From an uncultured Bacteroidales bacterium (GTDB lineage: Bacteria > Bacteroidota > Bacteroidia > Bacteroidales > Paludibacteraceae): 64,000 nt of DNA. The position numbers and the translations under genes are program-made. Shown in pieces: positions 54,206 to 63,317 of this stretch; within the stretch, counting starts at the first letter, position 1, and every line of letters begins with the position of its first letter. Where the stretch lies: assembly GCA_949282265.1 (NCBI GenBank), contig CASDOZ010000010.1:27190-91189 (forward strand), read 5' to 3'. The notes beneath the pieces were generated by a model. That model was not told the origin of the DNA and made no database searches. It saw only the letters and a list, made by a program, of their open reading frames with translations.

Positions 54206-55249
54206 ATGACCTATTTAGTATTACGTTTTTCTACGATCGGCAATGTCGCCATGAGTGTGCCGGTACTACATTCAGTGGCTACACGATATCCCGAACATCA
54301 GTTCGTTGTGGTATCGCGCAAATTGCTTGCGCCCATGTTCCACGGTTACGAAAACATCCATTTTGAAACTGTCGACCTGTCTGGCAAGCACAAGGGAATC
54401 AAAGGAATGTGGCACTTGTACAAGGAATTGAAAAGCAAATATGACATCAAAAAAGTCATTGACCTGCAAAACGAATATCCGTCCATATGGTTGCGCCGCA
54501 TATTTGCGTTTTCGGGCTGCAAAACCGTTGCCATAGACAAAGGTCTGAAAGCAAAATGCGAACTTGTCCGCAAAGGGGCTGCGGAAGCCCGACCGATCAA
54601 AAGCATGTTTGACTTTTATGCGGAGACATTCGAGAAAATAGGCCTGAAAACAGACAAGAGCTTCGTTTCCATACAGGAAGATCTTGCCGCCAATGCTGCG
54701 ATAGAAAAACGTTTCGGCAAAAAAGAAGGCCAGTGGATTGGCATCGCACCCTTTGCCAAATATGCAAGCAACCGCCTGCCCTTCCGCACGACCAAAGACA
54801 TTATTGCCTATTTTTCCCAACGCCCCAACACGAAAGTTTTCCTTTTTGGTGCCGGCGAAATAGAAAGCGAGATGTTGCAACAATGGGCAGACGTGTTCGG
54901 CAACGTGACTTGCGTAGCAGGCCGGCTCCTGTTGGATGGAGAACTTGCGTTGATGCGCAAACTGGATGTCATGGTTTGCATGGATTCGGCCAATAAACAT
55001 CTGGCGGCGCTGATAGGACAGTCGGCCATCAGCGTGTGGGGCGGCACGCATCCGTATGCTGGATTCTACGCATGGAACCAACGACCGGACAATATGCTGC
55101 AATTGGATTTGCCCTGCCGACCATGCACCATAAACGGCACAGACACATGTAAACGCCAAGATTTTGCCTGCATAAAAGGTATAACGGCGCAACAGGTCAT
55201 TGAAAAAGTGGAACTTAAATTGAAAATGAAAACGGATGCGGCAAAATAA
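54206..55249 (+). CDS. Glycosyltransferase family 9 (heptosyltransferase-like)
   Basis: The 347-residue protein starts YLVLRFSTIGNVAMSVPVLHSVA, the GT9 opening, and has the second-half donor site CMDSANKHLAALIGQSAISVWGGTHP. GT9 enzymes add heptose or a related sugar to the LPS core at the inner membrane. The heptose-type specificity is not provable from sequence. The N-terminus agrees with the family, so the start is good even though the leader is very short. It is divergently placed from the SpmAB-like gene and parA follows after 49 nt. Confidence 0.9.
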   Translation: MTYLVLRFSTIGNVAMSVPVLHSVATRYPEHQFVVVSRKLLAPMFHGYENIHFETVDLSGKHKGIKGMWHLYKELKSKYDIKKVIDLQNEYPSIWLRRIFAFSGCKTVAIDKGLKAKCELVRKGAAEARPIKSMFDFYAETFEKIGLKTDKSFVSIQEDLAANAAIEKRFGKKEGQWIGIAPFAKYASNRLPFRTTKDIIAYFSQRPNTKVFLFGAGEIESEMLQQWADVFGNVTCVAGRLLLDGELALMRKLDVMVCMDSANKHLAALIGQSAISVWGGTHPYAGFYAWNQRPDNMLQLDLPCRPCTINGTDTCKRQDFACIKGITAQQVIEKVELKLKMKTDAAK

Positions 55250-55298
55250 TGATGTCAATCAACCGTTCAATTAATTTGATTATTAAAACTTTGAAGAT

Positions 55299-56072
55299 AT
55301 GGGTAAAATCATCTCATTAGCAAATCAGAAAGGTGGCGTAGGCAAAACCACGACAAGCATAAACCTGGCCGCATCACTCGCTACACTCGGCAAAAAAGTA
55401 CTGTTAGTTGATGCCGACCCGCAGGCAAACGCCTCATCCGGCTTGGGGATTGACATCCGCAAACTTAAATATACGATATATGAATGTCTGATTGATGGTG
55501 TGCCGACACAACAAGCCATCGTCCCGACAGAAATTGAAAATTTATATGTCATGCCATCACATATCGACTTGGTAGGTGCTGAAATAGAAATGCTGAATCT
55601 GCCCGACCGCGAAAAAGTAATGCGCGATATGTTGTCACCGCTGAAAAGCAATTACGATTACATTCTGATAGATTGTTCGCCTTCTTTGGGACTGATTACT
55701 GTTAATGCGCTAACAGCGTCCGACTCGGTCATCATTCCCGTGCAAAGCGAATATTTTGCATTGGAAGGCATTGGCAAACTGCTCAACACGATTAAAATCA
55801 TCAAGTCGAAACTGAATCCGGGACTGAACATTGCGGGCTTCCTGCTCACCATGTACGACAACCGCCTGCGCTCGGCCAACCAAGTATACGAAGAGGTAAA
55901 GAAACATTTTGGAAATATGGTATTCGACACAAGCATTGCGCGCAACGTACGCTTGAGCGAAGCCCCGAGCCACGGCAAACCGATTATCTTGTACGATGCA
56001 GAATCAAAAGGAGCCGCAAACTACATGGATCTGGCCAAGGAAGTCATTGCACGCGAAGCAAACAATCAATAA
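55299..56072 (+). CDS. parA: ParA/Soj chromosome-partitioning ATPase
   Basis: The 257-residue protein has the deviant Walker A KGGVGKTTTS (residues 11-20), the VDADPQANASSGLG motif, Walker B IDCSPSLG and the C-terminal VRLSEAPSHGKPI segment. It is a Soj-type ATPase that works with ParB to separate chromosome origins. It is followed by parB after 42 nt. No clear parS site was noticed in the window. Confidence 0.96.
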   Translation: MGKIISLANQKGGVGKTTTSINLAASLATLGKKVLLVDADPQANASSGLGIDIRKLKYTIYECLIDGVPTQQAIVPTEIENLYVMPSHIDLVGAEIEMLNLPDREKVMRDMLSPLKSNYDYILIDCSPSLGLITVNALTASDSVIIPVQSEYFALEGIGKLLNTIKIIKSKLNPGLNIAGFLLTMYDNRLRSANQVYEEVKKHFGNMVFDTSIARNVRLSEAPSHGKPIILYDAESKGAANYMDLAKEVIAREANNQ

Positions 56073-56114
56073 AAACAAACACGGATTTTTAAAACCAAAC
56101 ATCATACACGGAAC

Positions 56115-56987
56115 ATGGCAAAAGGATTTGGACTTGGGCGCGGACTGGATGCGCTGATAGACACAGAACATGTCATAACGAATGGATCATCATCGATAAA
56201 TGAAGTGGAATTGTCGGCCATTTCGCCGAACCCGAACCAACCGCGGACACATTTCGATGAGGAGGCACTCGAAGAGCTGGCCACTTCCATACGTGAATTG
56301 GGTGTTATCTCCCCCATCACACTGCGGAAAAACGAGGATGATACCTACCAAATCATTGCCGGCGAACGCCGCTACCGTGCCGCCAAAAAAGTCGGGCTGA
56401 AAACCATTCCAGCCTACATAAAAACAGCCGCCGATGAACAAGTCATGGAAATGGCGCTTATTGAAAACATACAACGCGAAGACCTAAACGCCATAGAAAT
56501 AGCCCTGACATACCAGCGCCTGATGGACGAATATTCGCTGACCCAAGAGCGCATGAGCCAGCGTGTCGGCAAAAAGCGTGCAACCATTGCCAATTACTTA
56601 CGCCTGCTGCGTCTGCCGGCTGAAATCCAAATGGGCATAACAGAGCACAAAATCGACATGGGACACGCACGCGCCCTGCTGGGTACAGATAATCCCGCCA
56701 ACCAATTGGACATTTACAAACGCATCCTGAACGAAGGACTTTCTGTCCGCAAAGTGGAAGAAATTGTGCGGGACGAAAGCGACAAGCAGCAGACAAAACC
56801 AGAAAACCAGGTGCGCAAATTGCCTGAATACGCCCAATTGCAACAACGATTGTCTGATCTGTTCGAGACCAAAGTCCAGTTTAACTGCAATGACAAAGGC
56901 AAGGGAAAAATCAGTATCCCATTCGCCAACGACGGGGAACTTGCAAAAATCATGGAGAAATTAGATAGCATCAACGATCGGACGTGA
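56115..56987 (+). CDS. parB: ParB/Spo0J chromosome-partitioning protein
   Basis: The 290-residue protein has the GLGRGLDALI start, ISPNPNQPRTHFDEEALEELA, the CTPase/ParB box IIAGERRYRAAKKVGL and LIENIQREDLNAIEIALTY, then a helix-turn-helix RVGKKRATIANYLRLLRLP and a dimerisation tail. ParB binds parS and slides with CTP. The final stop overlaps the DUF5683 gene start by 4 nt (GTGA). The neighbour pair with parA is standard. Confidence 0.96.
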   Translation: MAKGFGLGRGLDALIDTEHVITNGSSSINEVELSAISPNPNQPRTHFDEEALEELATSIRELGVISPITLRKNEDDTYQIIAGERRYRAAKKVGLKTIPAYIKTAADEQVMEMALIENIQREDLNAIEIALTYQRLMDEYSLTQERMSQRVGKKRATIANYLRLLRLPAEIQMGITEHKIDMGHARALLGTDNPANQLDIYKRILNEGLSVRKVEEIVRDESDKQQTKPENQVRKLPEYAQLQQRLSDLFETKVQFNCNDKGKGKISIPFANDGELAKIMEKLDSINDRT

Positions 56988-57682
56988 AGAAACTGCTTGC
57001 CATACTTGTTTGCATTTTGTCAATTACATCAGGCTGCCTGCAAGCGGCAGACAATGACACGATTGCCGCACAAATAAACGACGGCTCTCCGATGCTTATA
57101 CAAAATGACAGTATTCAAAGCGAGGAAATGCCGGAAGCCTTGCTACTCGATACGGTTATCGAGTCAGATGCCATCGTTCTAAAGCAAGGCTGGAAACCCG
57201 ACCCGATGAAGTCTGTCTGGTTGGGCGCAATTGTACCGGGATTAGGACAGATTTATAACCGGAAATATTGGAAACTCCCTATCGTATATGGTGGGTTTCT
57301 GGGTTGTGCATACGCTATTTCCTGGAACAACGGCATGTACACCGATTATAAAAACGCATATCGTGACATTATCGACAATGACCCGAATACCAACAGTTTC
57401 ATGGATATATTGCCCGAAGGTTACACCATAGAAAGTTTAGGAGGTATGAGTGCATACCAAAACGTATTGCAAACCCGTATGAACACATACCGCCGTTACC
57501 GTGACTTAAGTATTTTCGTTACTATCGGAGTATATGCCCTCACACTTATTGACGCATACGTAGATGCCCAATTATACGATTTTGACATAAGTCCCGATTT
57601 GAGCCTGAACGTACAGCCTGTAATTTATAAAGACGAATATAACAAACATGGAGCTGAACTAATGTTTACATTCCGATTTTAG
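56984..57682 (+). CDS. DUF5683 membrane protein with GTG start
   Basis: The 232-residue protein starts with GTG at 56984, overlapping the parB stop by 4 nt (GTGA), which also explains the lack of an ATG. It has a signal peptide (KKLLAILVCILSITSG), a polar linker, then WKPDPMKSVWLGAIVPGLGQIYNRKYWKLP and two hydrophobic helices (IVYGGFLGCAYAI and FVTIGVYALTLIDAYVD), the DUF5683 pattern. The gene order parA-parB-DUF5683-lytic transglycosylase is common in Bacteroidota. Its function is unknown but a cell envelope role is likely. Confidence 0.85.
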   Translation: MKKLLAILVCILSITSGCLQAADNDTIAAQINDGSPMLIQNDSIQSEEMPEALLLDTVIESDAIVLKQGWKPDPMKSVWLGAIVPGLGQIYNRKYWKLPIVYGGFLGCAYAISWNNGMYTDYKNAYRDIIDNDPNTNSFMDILPEGYTIESLGGMSAYQNVLQTRMNTYRRYRDLSIFVTIGVYALTLIDAYVDAQLYDFDISPDLSLNVQPVIYKDEYNKHGAELMFTFRF

Positions 57683-57697
57683 AAGAGACAAAACGAT

Positions 57698-59038
57698 ATG
57701 AAAAATAGGAACCGACTACATTTACTTACAATCATTTTACTGCTATTGCCTGCAGCAATCAGCCAAGCCAAAATACAAAAAGTAGTAACAGACACGTTGA
57801 AAGCCGACACCACCACACTCGCACAAACAGAAAGGCTTTCCACTGATTCAGTCAGCATAATACAACTGCTCGATTCAACCATCAGCGTACCACAAGAAGT
57901 AGAAAATGCCTTGGATGACATGCTACACGCATGGATGCTGAAATATGAAGAATCGACCGACTGTACAACCGACTCCATTGGTCCTGTTTTTCCTGATTCT
58001 GTGTACAAAGAACGCCTGCAAACATTACCATACGTTATGGAGATGCCTTATAACAGCCGTGTACGAGCATTCATAAACCTGTACGTAGACAAACGACGGA
58101 AATATTTAGGCTCCATGATTGGTATGTATGACTATTATGCACCAATGTTTGAAGAAAAACTCAACCAATACGGACTACCGCTAGAATTGAGCCACTTGCC
58201 CATTATCGAATCTGCCCTGAACCCAAGCATTGTATCTAGGGCGGGTGCTGCCGGACTATGGCAATTCATGGTAGCAACAGGACGCATGTACGGCCTGGAA
58301 GTAAACAGCCTGATAGACGAACGCTGTGACCCACTCAAATCAACTGATGCAGCTTGCCGTTTTCTAAAAGACTTGTATTCCATTTATGGTGATTGGCATT
58401 TGGTTATTGCCGCTTACAATTGTGGTCCCGGAAATGTAAACAAAGCTATACGCCGTTCAGGAGGCAAACGCGATTATTGGGAAATTTACCCCTACCTGCC
58501 TCGCGAGACCCGTGGCTACGTTCCTACATTTATCGGCGCCTGCTACGCTATGAATTTTTATCAGGAGCATAAGATTTGTCCTAAAAACGTAGATATGCCG
58601 CTGGTAGTGGATACTATCATGACCGGGAAACGCATTCATTTAGAGCAAATTGCTGTCGTATTGGACATGCCGATAGCTGACCTGCGTGCACTGAATCCGC
58701 AATATCGCCGCGACATAGTACCCGGTAACGGCAAAAACTACGCTATCTGCCTGCCACACAATTACGCGCTGGCATTTATTGACCACGAACCGGAAATTCT
58801 GGCCTACAAGGCCGACGAACTGATAAACAACCGACGTGCGGAAATCGACTTGGCGCAGAAAACCGACTTTGACGGCAGTTACACAAGTGGCAACATAACC
58901 TATTATAAAGTAAAAGCCGGCAACACACTGGGAGGCATAGCACAACGCTACCACGTAACCGTAAGCCAGTTGCAAAAATGGAATCGCCTGAAAGGGACTA
59001 CTATTCGCATAGGCCAAACGCTCAAAATATACAGGTAA
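57698..59038 (+). CDS. Membrane-bound lytic murein transglycosylase, MltD-like
   Basis: The 446-residue protein has a signal peptide (ending near ISQAK), a linker, and an SLT domain with catalytic Glu171 in LPIIESALNP, then AGAAGLWQFM, AAYNCGPGNV and TRGYVPTF. A single LysM domain lies at the C-terminus (VKAGNTLGGIAQRYHVTVSQLQKWNRL). It cleaves peptidoglycan glycan strands to make anhydromuropeptides and is anchored by LysM. MltD of E. coli has several LysM repeats, so this version is shorter. The gene follows DUF5683 by 15 nt. Confidence 0.93.
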   Translation: MKNRNRLHLLTIILLLLPAAISQAKIQKVVTDTLKADTTTLAQTERLSTDSVSIIQLLDSTISVPQEVENALDDMLHAWMLKYEESTDCTTDSIGPVFPDSVYKERLQTLPYVMEMPYNSRVRAFINLYVDKRRKYLGSMIGMYDYYAPMFEEKLNQYGLPLELSHLPIIESALNPSIVSRAGAAGLWQFMVATGRMYGLEVNSLIDERCDPLKSTDAACRFLKDLYSIYGDWHLVIAAYNCGPGNVNKAIRRSGGKRDYWEIYPYLPRETRGYVPTFIGACYAMNFYQEHKICPKNVDMPLVVDTIMTGKRIHLEQIAVVLDMPIADLRALNPQYRRDIVPGNGKNYAICLPHNYALAFIDHEPEILAYKADELINNRRAEIDLAQKTDFDGSYTSGNITYYKVKAGNTLGGIAQRYHVTVSQLQKWNRLKGTTIRIGQTLKIYR

Positions 59039-59041
59039 GAA

Positions 59042-59356
59042 ATGGAGAGGATATTCTACTCGATAGCGGAAGTGTCGGAAATGCTGCACATAACACAGCC
59101 TACCCTACGCCACTGGGAACGCCAGTTCAAGCAACTTGCCCCACACAGGAGCAACGGACGACGTTTTTATACCAAACAAGATATCGAAATTGTCAAACAG
59201 ATTGATTACTTGAGAAACGAAGAACATTTGGGCATGGACGCCATAAAAAAACGGCTGTCCGATAACCGAAGCGAGGTAGAAAAAAAACAACAGGCCATAG
59301 AACGCCTACGGAACATAAGGAACACATTGCAATCTATCAAACAAAACATATCATAA
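59042..59356 (+). CDS. MerR-family small regulator
   Basis: The 104-residue protein is a MerR-type winged helix (FYSIAEVSEMLHITQPTLRHWERQF, then NGRRFYTKQDIEIVKQIDYLRNEEHLG) with a short C-terminal coiled coil and no effector domain. It begins 3 nt after the transglycosylase stop, so it is probably on the same transcript. Its targets are unknown. Confidence 0.9.
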   Translation: MERIFYSIAEVSEMLHITQPTLRHWERQFKQLAPHRSNGRRFYTKQDIEIVKQIDYLRNEEHLGMDAIKKRLSDNRSEVEKKQQAIERLRNIRNTLQSIKQNIS

Positions 59357-59402
59357 AACAGGGAAAATTGATTTATTCATACTTAAACAAGGTTTACAGT
59401 AA

Positions 59403-61301
59403 ATGAGAAAGTGGAAAATTGAAGACTCGGCAGAGTTGTATAACATCAACGGCTGGGGATTGGATTATTTTTCGGTAAACGAAAAAGGACATGTAACGGT
59501 AAAACCGAAGGCCGATGGCCCTGCCATAGACCTGAAAGAGCTGATGGATGAATTGCAAATACACGATGTACCTGCGCCCGTCCTGCTCCGGTTTCCGGAC
59601 ATCCTGAACAACCGGATTGAAAAAATATCCGCTTGTTTCGACATTGCATCCAAGGAATATGGCTACAACGCCAAAAGTTACGTCATTTACCCTATCAAGG
59701 TAAACCAGATGCGTCCCGTCGTGGAAGAAATCGTAAGCCACGGAAACCAATACAACATCGGCTTGGAAGCCGGTTCCAAACCTGAATTGCACGCCGTGCT
59801 ATCCATCGACATAGACAACGACGCACTCATTATATGTAACGGCTATAAGGACGAAAGCTACATAGAACTGGCCTTGCTGGCACAAAAAATGGGACGGCAA
59901 ATCTTCCTCGTAGTGGAAAAGATGATGGAACTGCACACTATAGCGCGCCTGGCCAAGAAAATGCGGGTCAAGCCCAACATTGGCATACGCATCAAGTTGG
60001 CAAGCTCCGGAAGCGGCAAGTGGGAAGAATCAGGCGGCGACGTGAGCAAATTCGGCCTCAATTCCAGCGAACTGCTCGATGCGCTCGAGTTCCTCGAAGC
60101 AAACAACCTGAAAGACTGCCTCAAACTGATACATTTTCACATAGGCAGCCAGGTCACCAACATACGGAACGTCAAAACCGCCCTTAAAGAAGCAACCCAG
60201 TTCTATGTGCAATTGCAACGCATGGACTTCAACATAAGTTTCGTCGATATTGGTGGCGGCCTCGGCGTGGACTACGACGGCACGCGCTCATCGCTCAGCG
60301 GGAACAGCATGAACTACTCCATACAGGAATATGTGAACGACGCCGTATCGTCCATTGCCGACGTATGCGAGAAAAACGGCCTGCAACAACCCAACATCAT
60401 CATCGAATCGGGACGCTCGCTGACCGCGCACCATTCCGTGCTTATCATTGAAGCGCTGACCAGCACCAGCCTGCCCCAATGCGACGACAGCGAGGAACTT
60501 GGCGAAAACGAGCACGAGCTTGTCAAGGAACTGTACAACCTGTGGGACACGCTGAACCAGACGCGCATCCTGGAAACATGGCACGACACGCTCCAATGCC
60601 GCGAAGAAGCGTTGGACCTGTTCAACCTCGGACTGATAGACCTCAAAACGAGGGCGCGCGTGGAACGCCTGTTCTGGTCCATTGCACGCGAGGTGTATGA
60701 AATGGCCATGAGCATCAAACATGCGCCCGACGAGCTGAAAAAGATTTCCAAGCTGCTGCCGGACAAGTATTTCTGCAATTTCTCACTGTTCCAGTCGCTG
60801 CCGGACTCATGGGCCATCGACCAGATTTTCCCGATCATGCCCATCGGCCGGCTGAACGAACAGCCGACCAAATCGGCCACCATCCAGGACATAACCTGCG
60901 ATTCGGATGGCAAAATAGACAACTTCATCTCGACCAAAAACTTTTCATACCACCTGCCCGTGCATACGCTCAAAGACGACGAACCATATTATCTGGGCGT
61001 GTTCCTTGTGGGTGCGTACCAGGAAATCCTGGGCGACCTGCACAACCTGTTTGGCGACACGAACGTGGTGCACATCAAAGTGAAAGGAAACGACTACACG
61101 ATAGACAAAGTAATTGAGGGCGAGACGATTGCCGATGTGCTCGACTACGTGCAGTTCAACCCCAAGCGCATGGCGCGTTCCATTGAAGTATGGGTGTCGG
61201 CAGCCGTGAAGAAAGGCAACATATCAGCCGAAGAAGGACGCGAGTTCCTGTCCAACTACCGCTCCGGACTGTACGGATACACGTACATGGAAAACGATTG
61301 A
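59403..61301 (+). CDS. speA: Biosynthetic arginine decarboxylase
   Basis: SpeA decarboxylates arginine to agmatine, the first step of polyamine synthesis in many Bacteroidota. The 632-residue protein is of the fold III PLP type: the PLP Lys is in SYVIYPIKVNQMRPVV (about residue 100), GLEAGSKPEL follows, then LKLIHFHIGSQ, FVDIGGGLGVDYDG and IIESGRSLTAHHSVLI. The gene ends at a strong terminator. The later half (after about 60.2 kb) is visibly GC-richer than the first. Confidence 0.95.
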   Translation: MRKWKIEDSAELYNINGWGLDYFSVNEKGHVTVKPKADGPAIDLKELMDELQIHDVPAPVLLRFPDILNNRIEKISACFDIASKEYGYNAKSYVIYPIKVNQMRPVVEEIVSHGNQYNIGLEAGSKPELHAVLSIDIDNDALIICNGYKDESYIELALLAQKMGRQIFLVVEKMMELHTIARLAKKMRVKPNIGIRIKLASSGSGKWEESGGDVSKFGLNSSELLDALEFLEANNLKDCLKLIHFHIGSQVTNIRNVKTALKEATQFYVQLQRMDFNISFVDIGGGLGVDYDGTRSSLSGNSMNYSIQEYVNDAVSSIADVCEKNGLQQPNIIIESGRSLTAHHSVLIIEALTSTSLPQCDDSEELGENEHELVKELYNLWDTLNQTRILETWHDTLQCREEALDLFNLGLIDLKTRARVERLFWSIAREVYEMAMSIKHAPDELKKISKLLPDKYFCNFSLFQSLPDSWAIDQIFPIMPIGRLNEQPTKSATIQDITCDSDGKIDNFISTKNFSYHLPVHTLKDDEPYYLGVFLVGAYQEILGDLHNLFGDTNVVHIKVKGNDYTIDKVIEGETIADVLDYVQFNPKRMARSIEVWVSAAVKKGNISAEEGREFLSNYRSGLYGYTYMEND

Positions 61302-61328
61302 GCACCACGCCACAATCACAGAAACAAG

Positions 61329-61370
61329 AAAACGCCGCGCAAGGTACAAAATCCTTGCGCGGCGTTTTTT
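61329..61370. terminator. Bidirectional terminator after speA
   Basis: A perfect 16-bp inverted repeat (61329-61344 with 61353-61368) has A residues before and T residues after, with a GC-rich stem. It ends speA on the plus strand and also the DUF1016 operon on the minus strand. Confidence 0.92.
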
Positions 61371-61395
61371 GTGTGCTACTGATTTGTTTGTACCC

Positions 61396-62052
61396 TTATT
61401 CATTCAGAAAAACCTTGATTCCCAGACCAAGAATATCGGAAACTTTCTCAATAAAAGTCTTTTTCATAGAATTATTGCAATGGGTAATCAACAACCAGCC
61501 GCCACCCAAATCTTTCTGACTTCTGCCATATTTTGTGTCCCGACGGTTGGAAATCACAGGAACCTTGCAAAACCTGAGATTATGTTCCTCAACTACCTTT
61601 CGGACGTTTGCCACACCTATTTTCCTTACTACTGCAACCAAGGTTTCCACGGCTGTTTTTTCAGCGATAACGGTTCCATCCGGAAAAATTACCGTCATAT
61701 CCCGAGCTGGTTTCCTTTCAATCTTTTCATCAGAGCGGGAAGTATGGTTACCATGGGTTACTTCTGGGTCAAGCACCATCTCTTTGGCATCCGTCAGTTC
61801 TGCCGCAAAGTTGCGTTTGCGGCTCAAATGAACACTCAACGGCTGTCCGGGTATATAATCCACAACCAATACAAGTTCACGCTTAACCGGTTGCAAGGCC
61901 GGTTCTATCGTTTTGCTCAACACGGGAAGAATCTCTTTTTTGATTATTTCTTCTTCCTGTTCATTGGCTTTTCTTTCAAGGTCTTCGTTTACTGGAAGCC
62001 CCTCTTTCCGAAGAGTTTCCATAGCTTTATATAAATCACTTAGTCTGCTCAT
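61396..62052 (-). CDS. Unrecognised protein paired with DUF1016
   Basis: The 218-residue protein has a charged helical N-terminus (RKANEQEEEIIKKEIL), a middle part LSRKRNFAAELTDAKEMV and a C-terminal alpha/beta region with MTVIFPDGTVIAEKTAVETLVAVVRKIG. I do not recognise a named family. It has no signal peptide or membrane helix. It follows the DUF1016 gene by 5 nt and the pair is very likely one operon, so it may be a partner of the nuclease. Its role is unknown. Confidence 0.75.
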   Translation of the reverse strand: MSRLSDLYKAMETLRKEGLPVNEDLERKANEQEEEIIKKEILPVLSKTIEPALQPVKRELVLVVDYIPGQPLSVHLSRKRNFAAELTDAKEMVLDPEVTHGNHTSRSDEKIERKPARDMTVIFPDGTVIAEKTAVETLVAVVRKIGVANVRKVVEEHNLRFCKVPVISNRRDTKYGRSQKDLGGGWLLITHCNNSMKKTFIEKVSDILGLGIKVFLNE

Positions 62053-62057
62053 ACGAA

Positions 62058-63104
62058 CTATTTTAATTCATTTTCTATCTCTTCTATGCTTGGCAACGTA
62101 CCTTTAAAGTCTGTCGGATAAAGTTTGGACAGTTCATATTCAGAAATACCTATAGGTTGATTAGAAGACTCCAAGGCATATTGGGCCAACACATTGTCCT
62201 TAGACTTACAAATCAGAAGTCCCAACGTAGGATTATCAATTTCCTTTTTCAGCAGGTGGTTCACGGCAGCGACGTATGTACCCAATTGTCCGATATATTC
62301 CGATTCAAACTTACCGGTCTTTATTTCGACAACCACATAGCAGCGGAGATTCAGATTGTAGAACAGCATGTCTATAAACTTTTCGGTTTGCCCTATCATA
62401 AGGCGGTATTCACGCCCCATATAGGCAAAGCCCGTCCCAAGCTCCAAAAGGAAATTGCGGATATTCACCTCCAGTGCATCTTTCAATTCCTTTTCACGAT
62501 ATCCTTCGGTCATCGTAAGAAAATCGAACTTGTATGGGTCTTTGGTCATTTCTTGTGCAAGGTCGCTTTGCGGAACAGGCAGTGACACCTTGAAGTTGGT
62601 AATGGCCTTCCCTTGCCGTTCGTAAAGGTCTGTATCCATAAAATTCAAAAGGACGTTCCGACTCCAACCGTTTTCAAGTGTCTTTCGCACAAAGAACATG
62701 GCTTTCTCTGGCTCGTTGAAACATTTGTCTATGATATATTTGTGATGTCCCCAAGGGATACGCCAAATGGCGCTCTCCTGTAATTCACCCCCAACTTGGG
62801 GGTGAATTGTAAGCCATTCATTATAAAGCAGATAAAATCTTTTAGCATATCCAATACTTGTTTCCGAAAGTCCCTTTACCCCTGGAAGTTTGGCACGCAG
62901 GTCCGAACTTAAATTTACAAGGAATTTTTCGCCCCAACGACTCTCCGCATGAAGCGTCACAATGTCCTTTCCCAACGACCAGTAAAATTGCAGTATCTCA
63001 CTATTCACATGCGTCGCCGCCTTTATTTGGCTATGCTTGTACCTCTGGCTGAGTTCTTCAATCCAGGAGGCGTAATCCTTATCTATGTTTGCCAAGTGTG
63101 TCAT
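62058..63104 (-). CDS. DUF1016 (YhcG-like) PD-(D/E)XK nuclease family protein
   Basis: The ATG at 63104 gives 348 residues; a GTG at 63155 lies inside the promoter and is not used. The N-terminal domain reads NSEILQFYWSLGKDIV and SETSIGYAKRFYLLYNEW; the C-terminal nuclease part has FAYMGREYRLMIGQTEKFIDMLFYNLNLRCYVVVEIKTGKFESEYIGQLGTYVAAVNHLL, with D and E-x-K matching the PD-(D/E)XK pattern. DUF1016 proteins are found in accessory and defence-associated regions. An in-frame 27-nt palindrome at 62782-62808 encodes part of the linker (IHPQVGGELQ) just before IPWGHH. Confidence 0.87.
   Translation of the reverse strand: MTHLANIDKDYASWIEELSQRYKHSQIKAATHVNSEILQFYWSLGKDIVTLHAESRWGEKFLVNLSSDLRAKLPGVKGLSETSIGYAKRFYLLYNEWLTIHPQVGGELQESAIWRIPWGHHKYIIDKCFNEPEKAMFFVRKTLENGWSRNVLLNFMDTDLYERQGKAITNFKVSLPVPQSDLAQEMTKDPYKFDFLTMTEGYREKELKDALEVNIRNFLLELGTGFAYMGREYRLMIGQTEKFIDMLFYNLNLRCYVVVEIKTGKFESEYIGQLGTYVAAVNHLLKKEIDNPTLGLLICKSKDNVLAQYALESSNQPIGISEYELSKLYPTDFKGTLPSIEEIENELK
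62782..62808. repeat. Perfect 13-bp inverted repeat inside the DUF1016 gene
   Basis: AATTCACCCCCAA (62782-62794) and its exact complement (62796-62808) are separated by one C. It is in frame in the gene and encodes the IHPQVGGEL segment. The two arms fold into a hairpin in either strand. Its GC content stands out from the surrounding gene. Confidence 0.85.
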
Positions 63105-63154
63105 AATAGATTTGACATAATTACATATATTTTCCACCAAGACATAAATTATCA

Positions 63155-63185
63155 CAAATATACAATAATTCCCATAGAAAACAAC
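63155..63185 (-). promoter_or_regulatory. Promoter of the DUF1016 operon
   Basis: On the minus strand TATATTTG (63155-63162) is a full -7 match and GTTG (63182-63185) lies 19 nt upstream. The box covers the GTG that would start a longer DUF1016 reading frame, supporting the ATG at 63104. Confidence 0.6.
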
Positions 63186-63317
63186 TGTACAATATTTTTT
63201 GTACTAAATCTACACATTGAGGAGTATTTTGTAACCGTTTAGACACTCATTTTGTTTAGAGAGCCATTAAAAACACTGCATGTTTAAAGTATTTTCCAAC
63301 ACCCAGATAGTAAAATG

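Noticed and set aside
54272-55258. 328-codon minus-strand frame over the GT9 gene
   Set aside because: The GT9 motifs are on the plus strand behind a promoter; this frame is its shadow.
55250-55298. Possible promoter before parA
   Set aside because: AAACTTTG resembles the -7 box but lacks the TA at the first positions.
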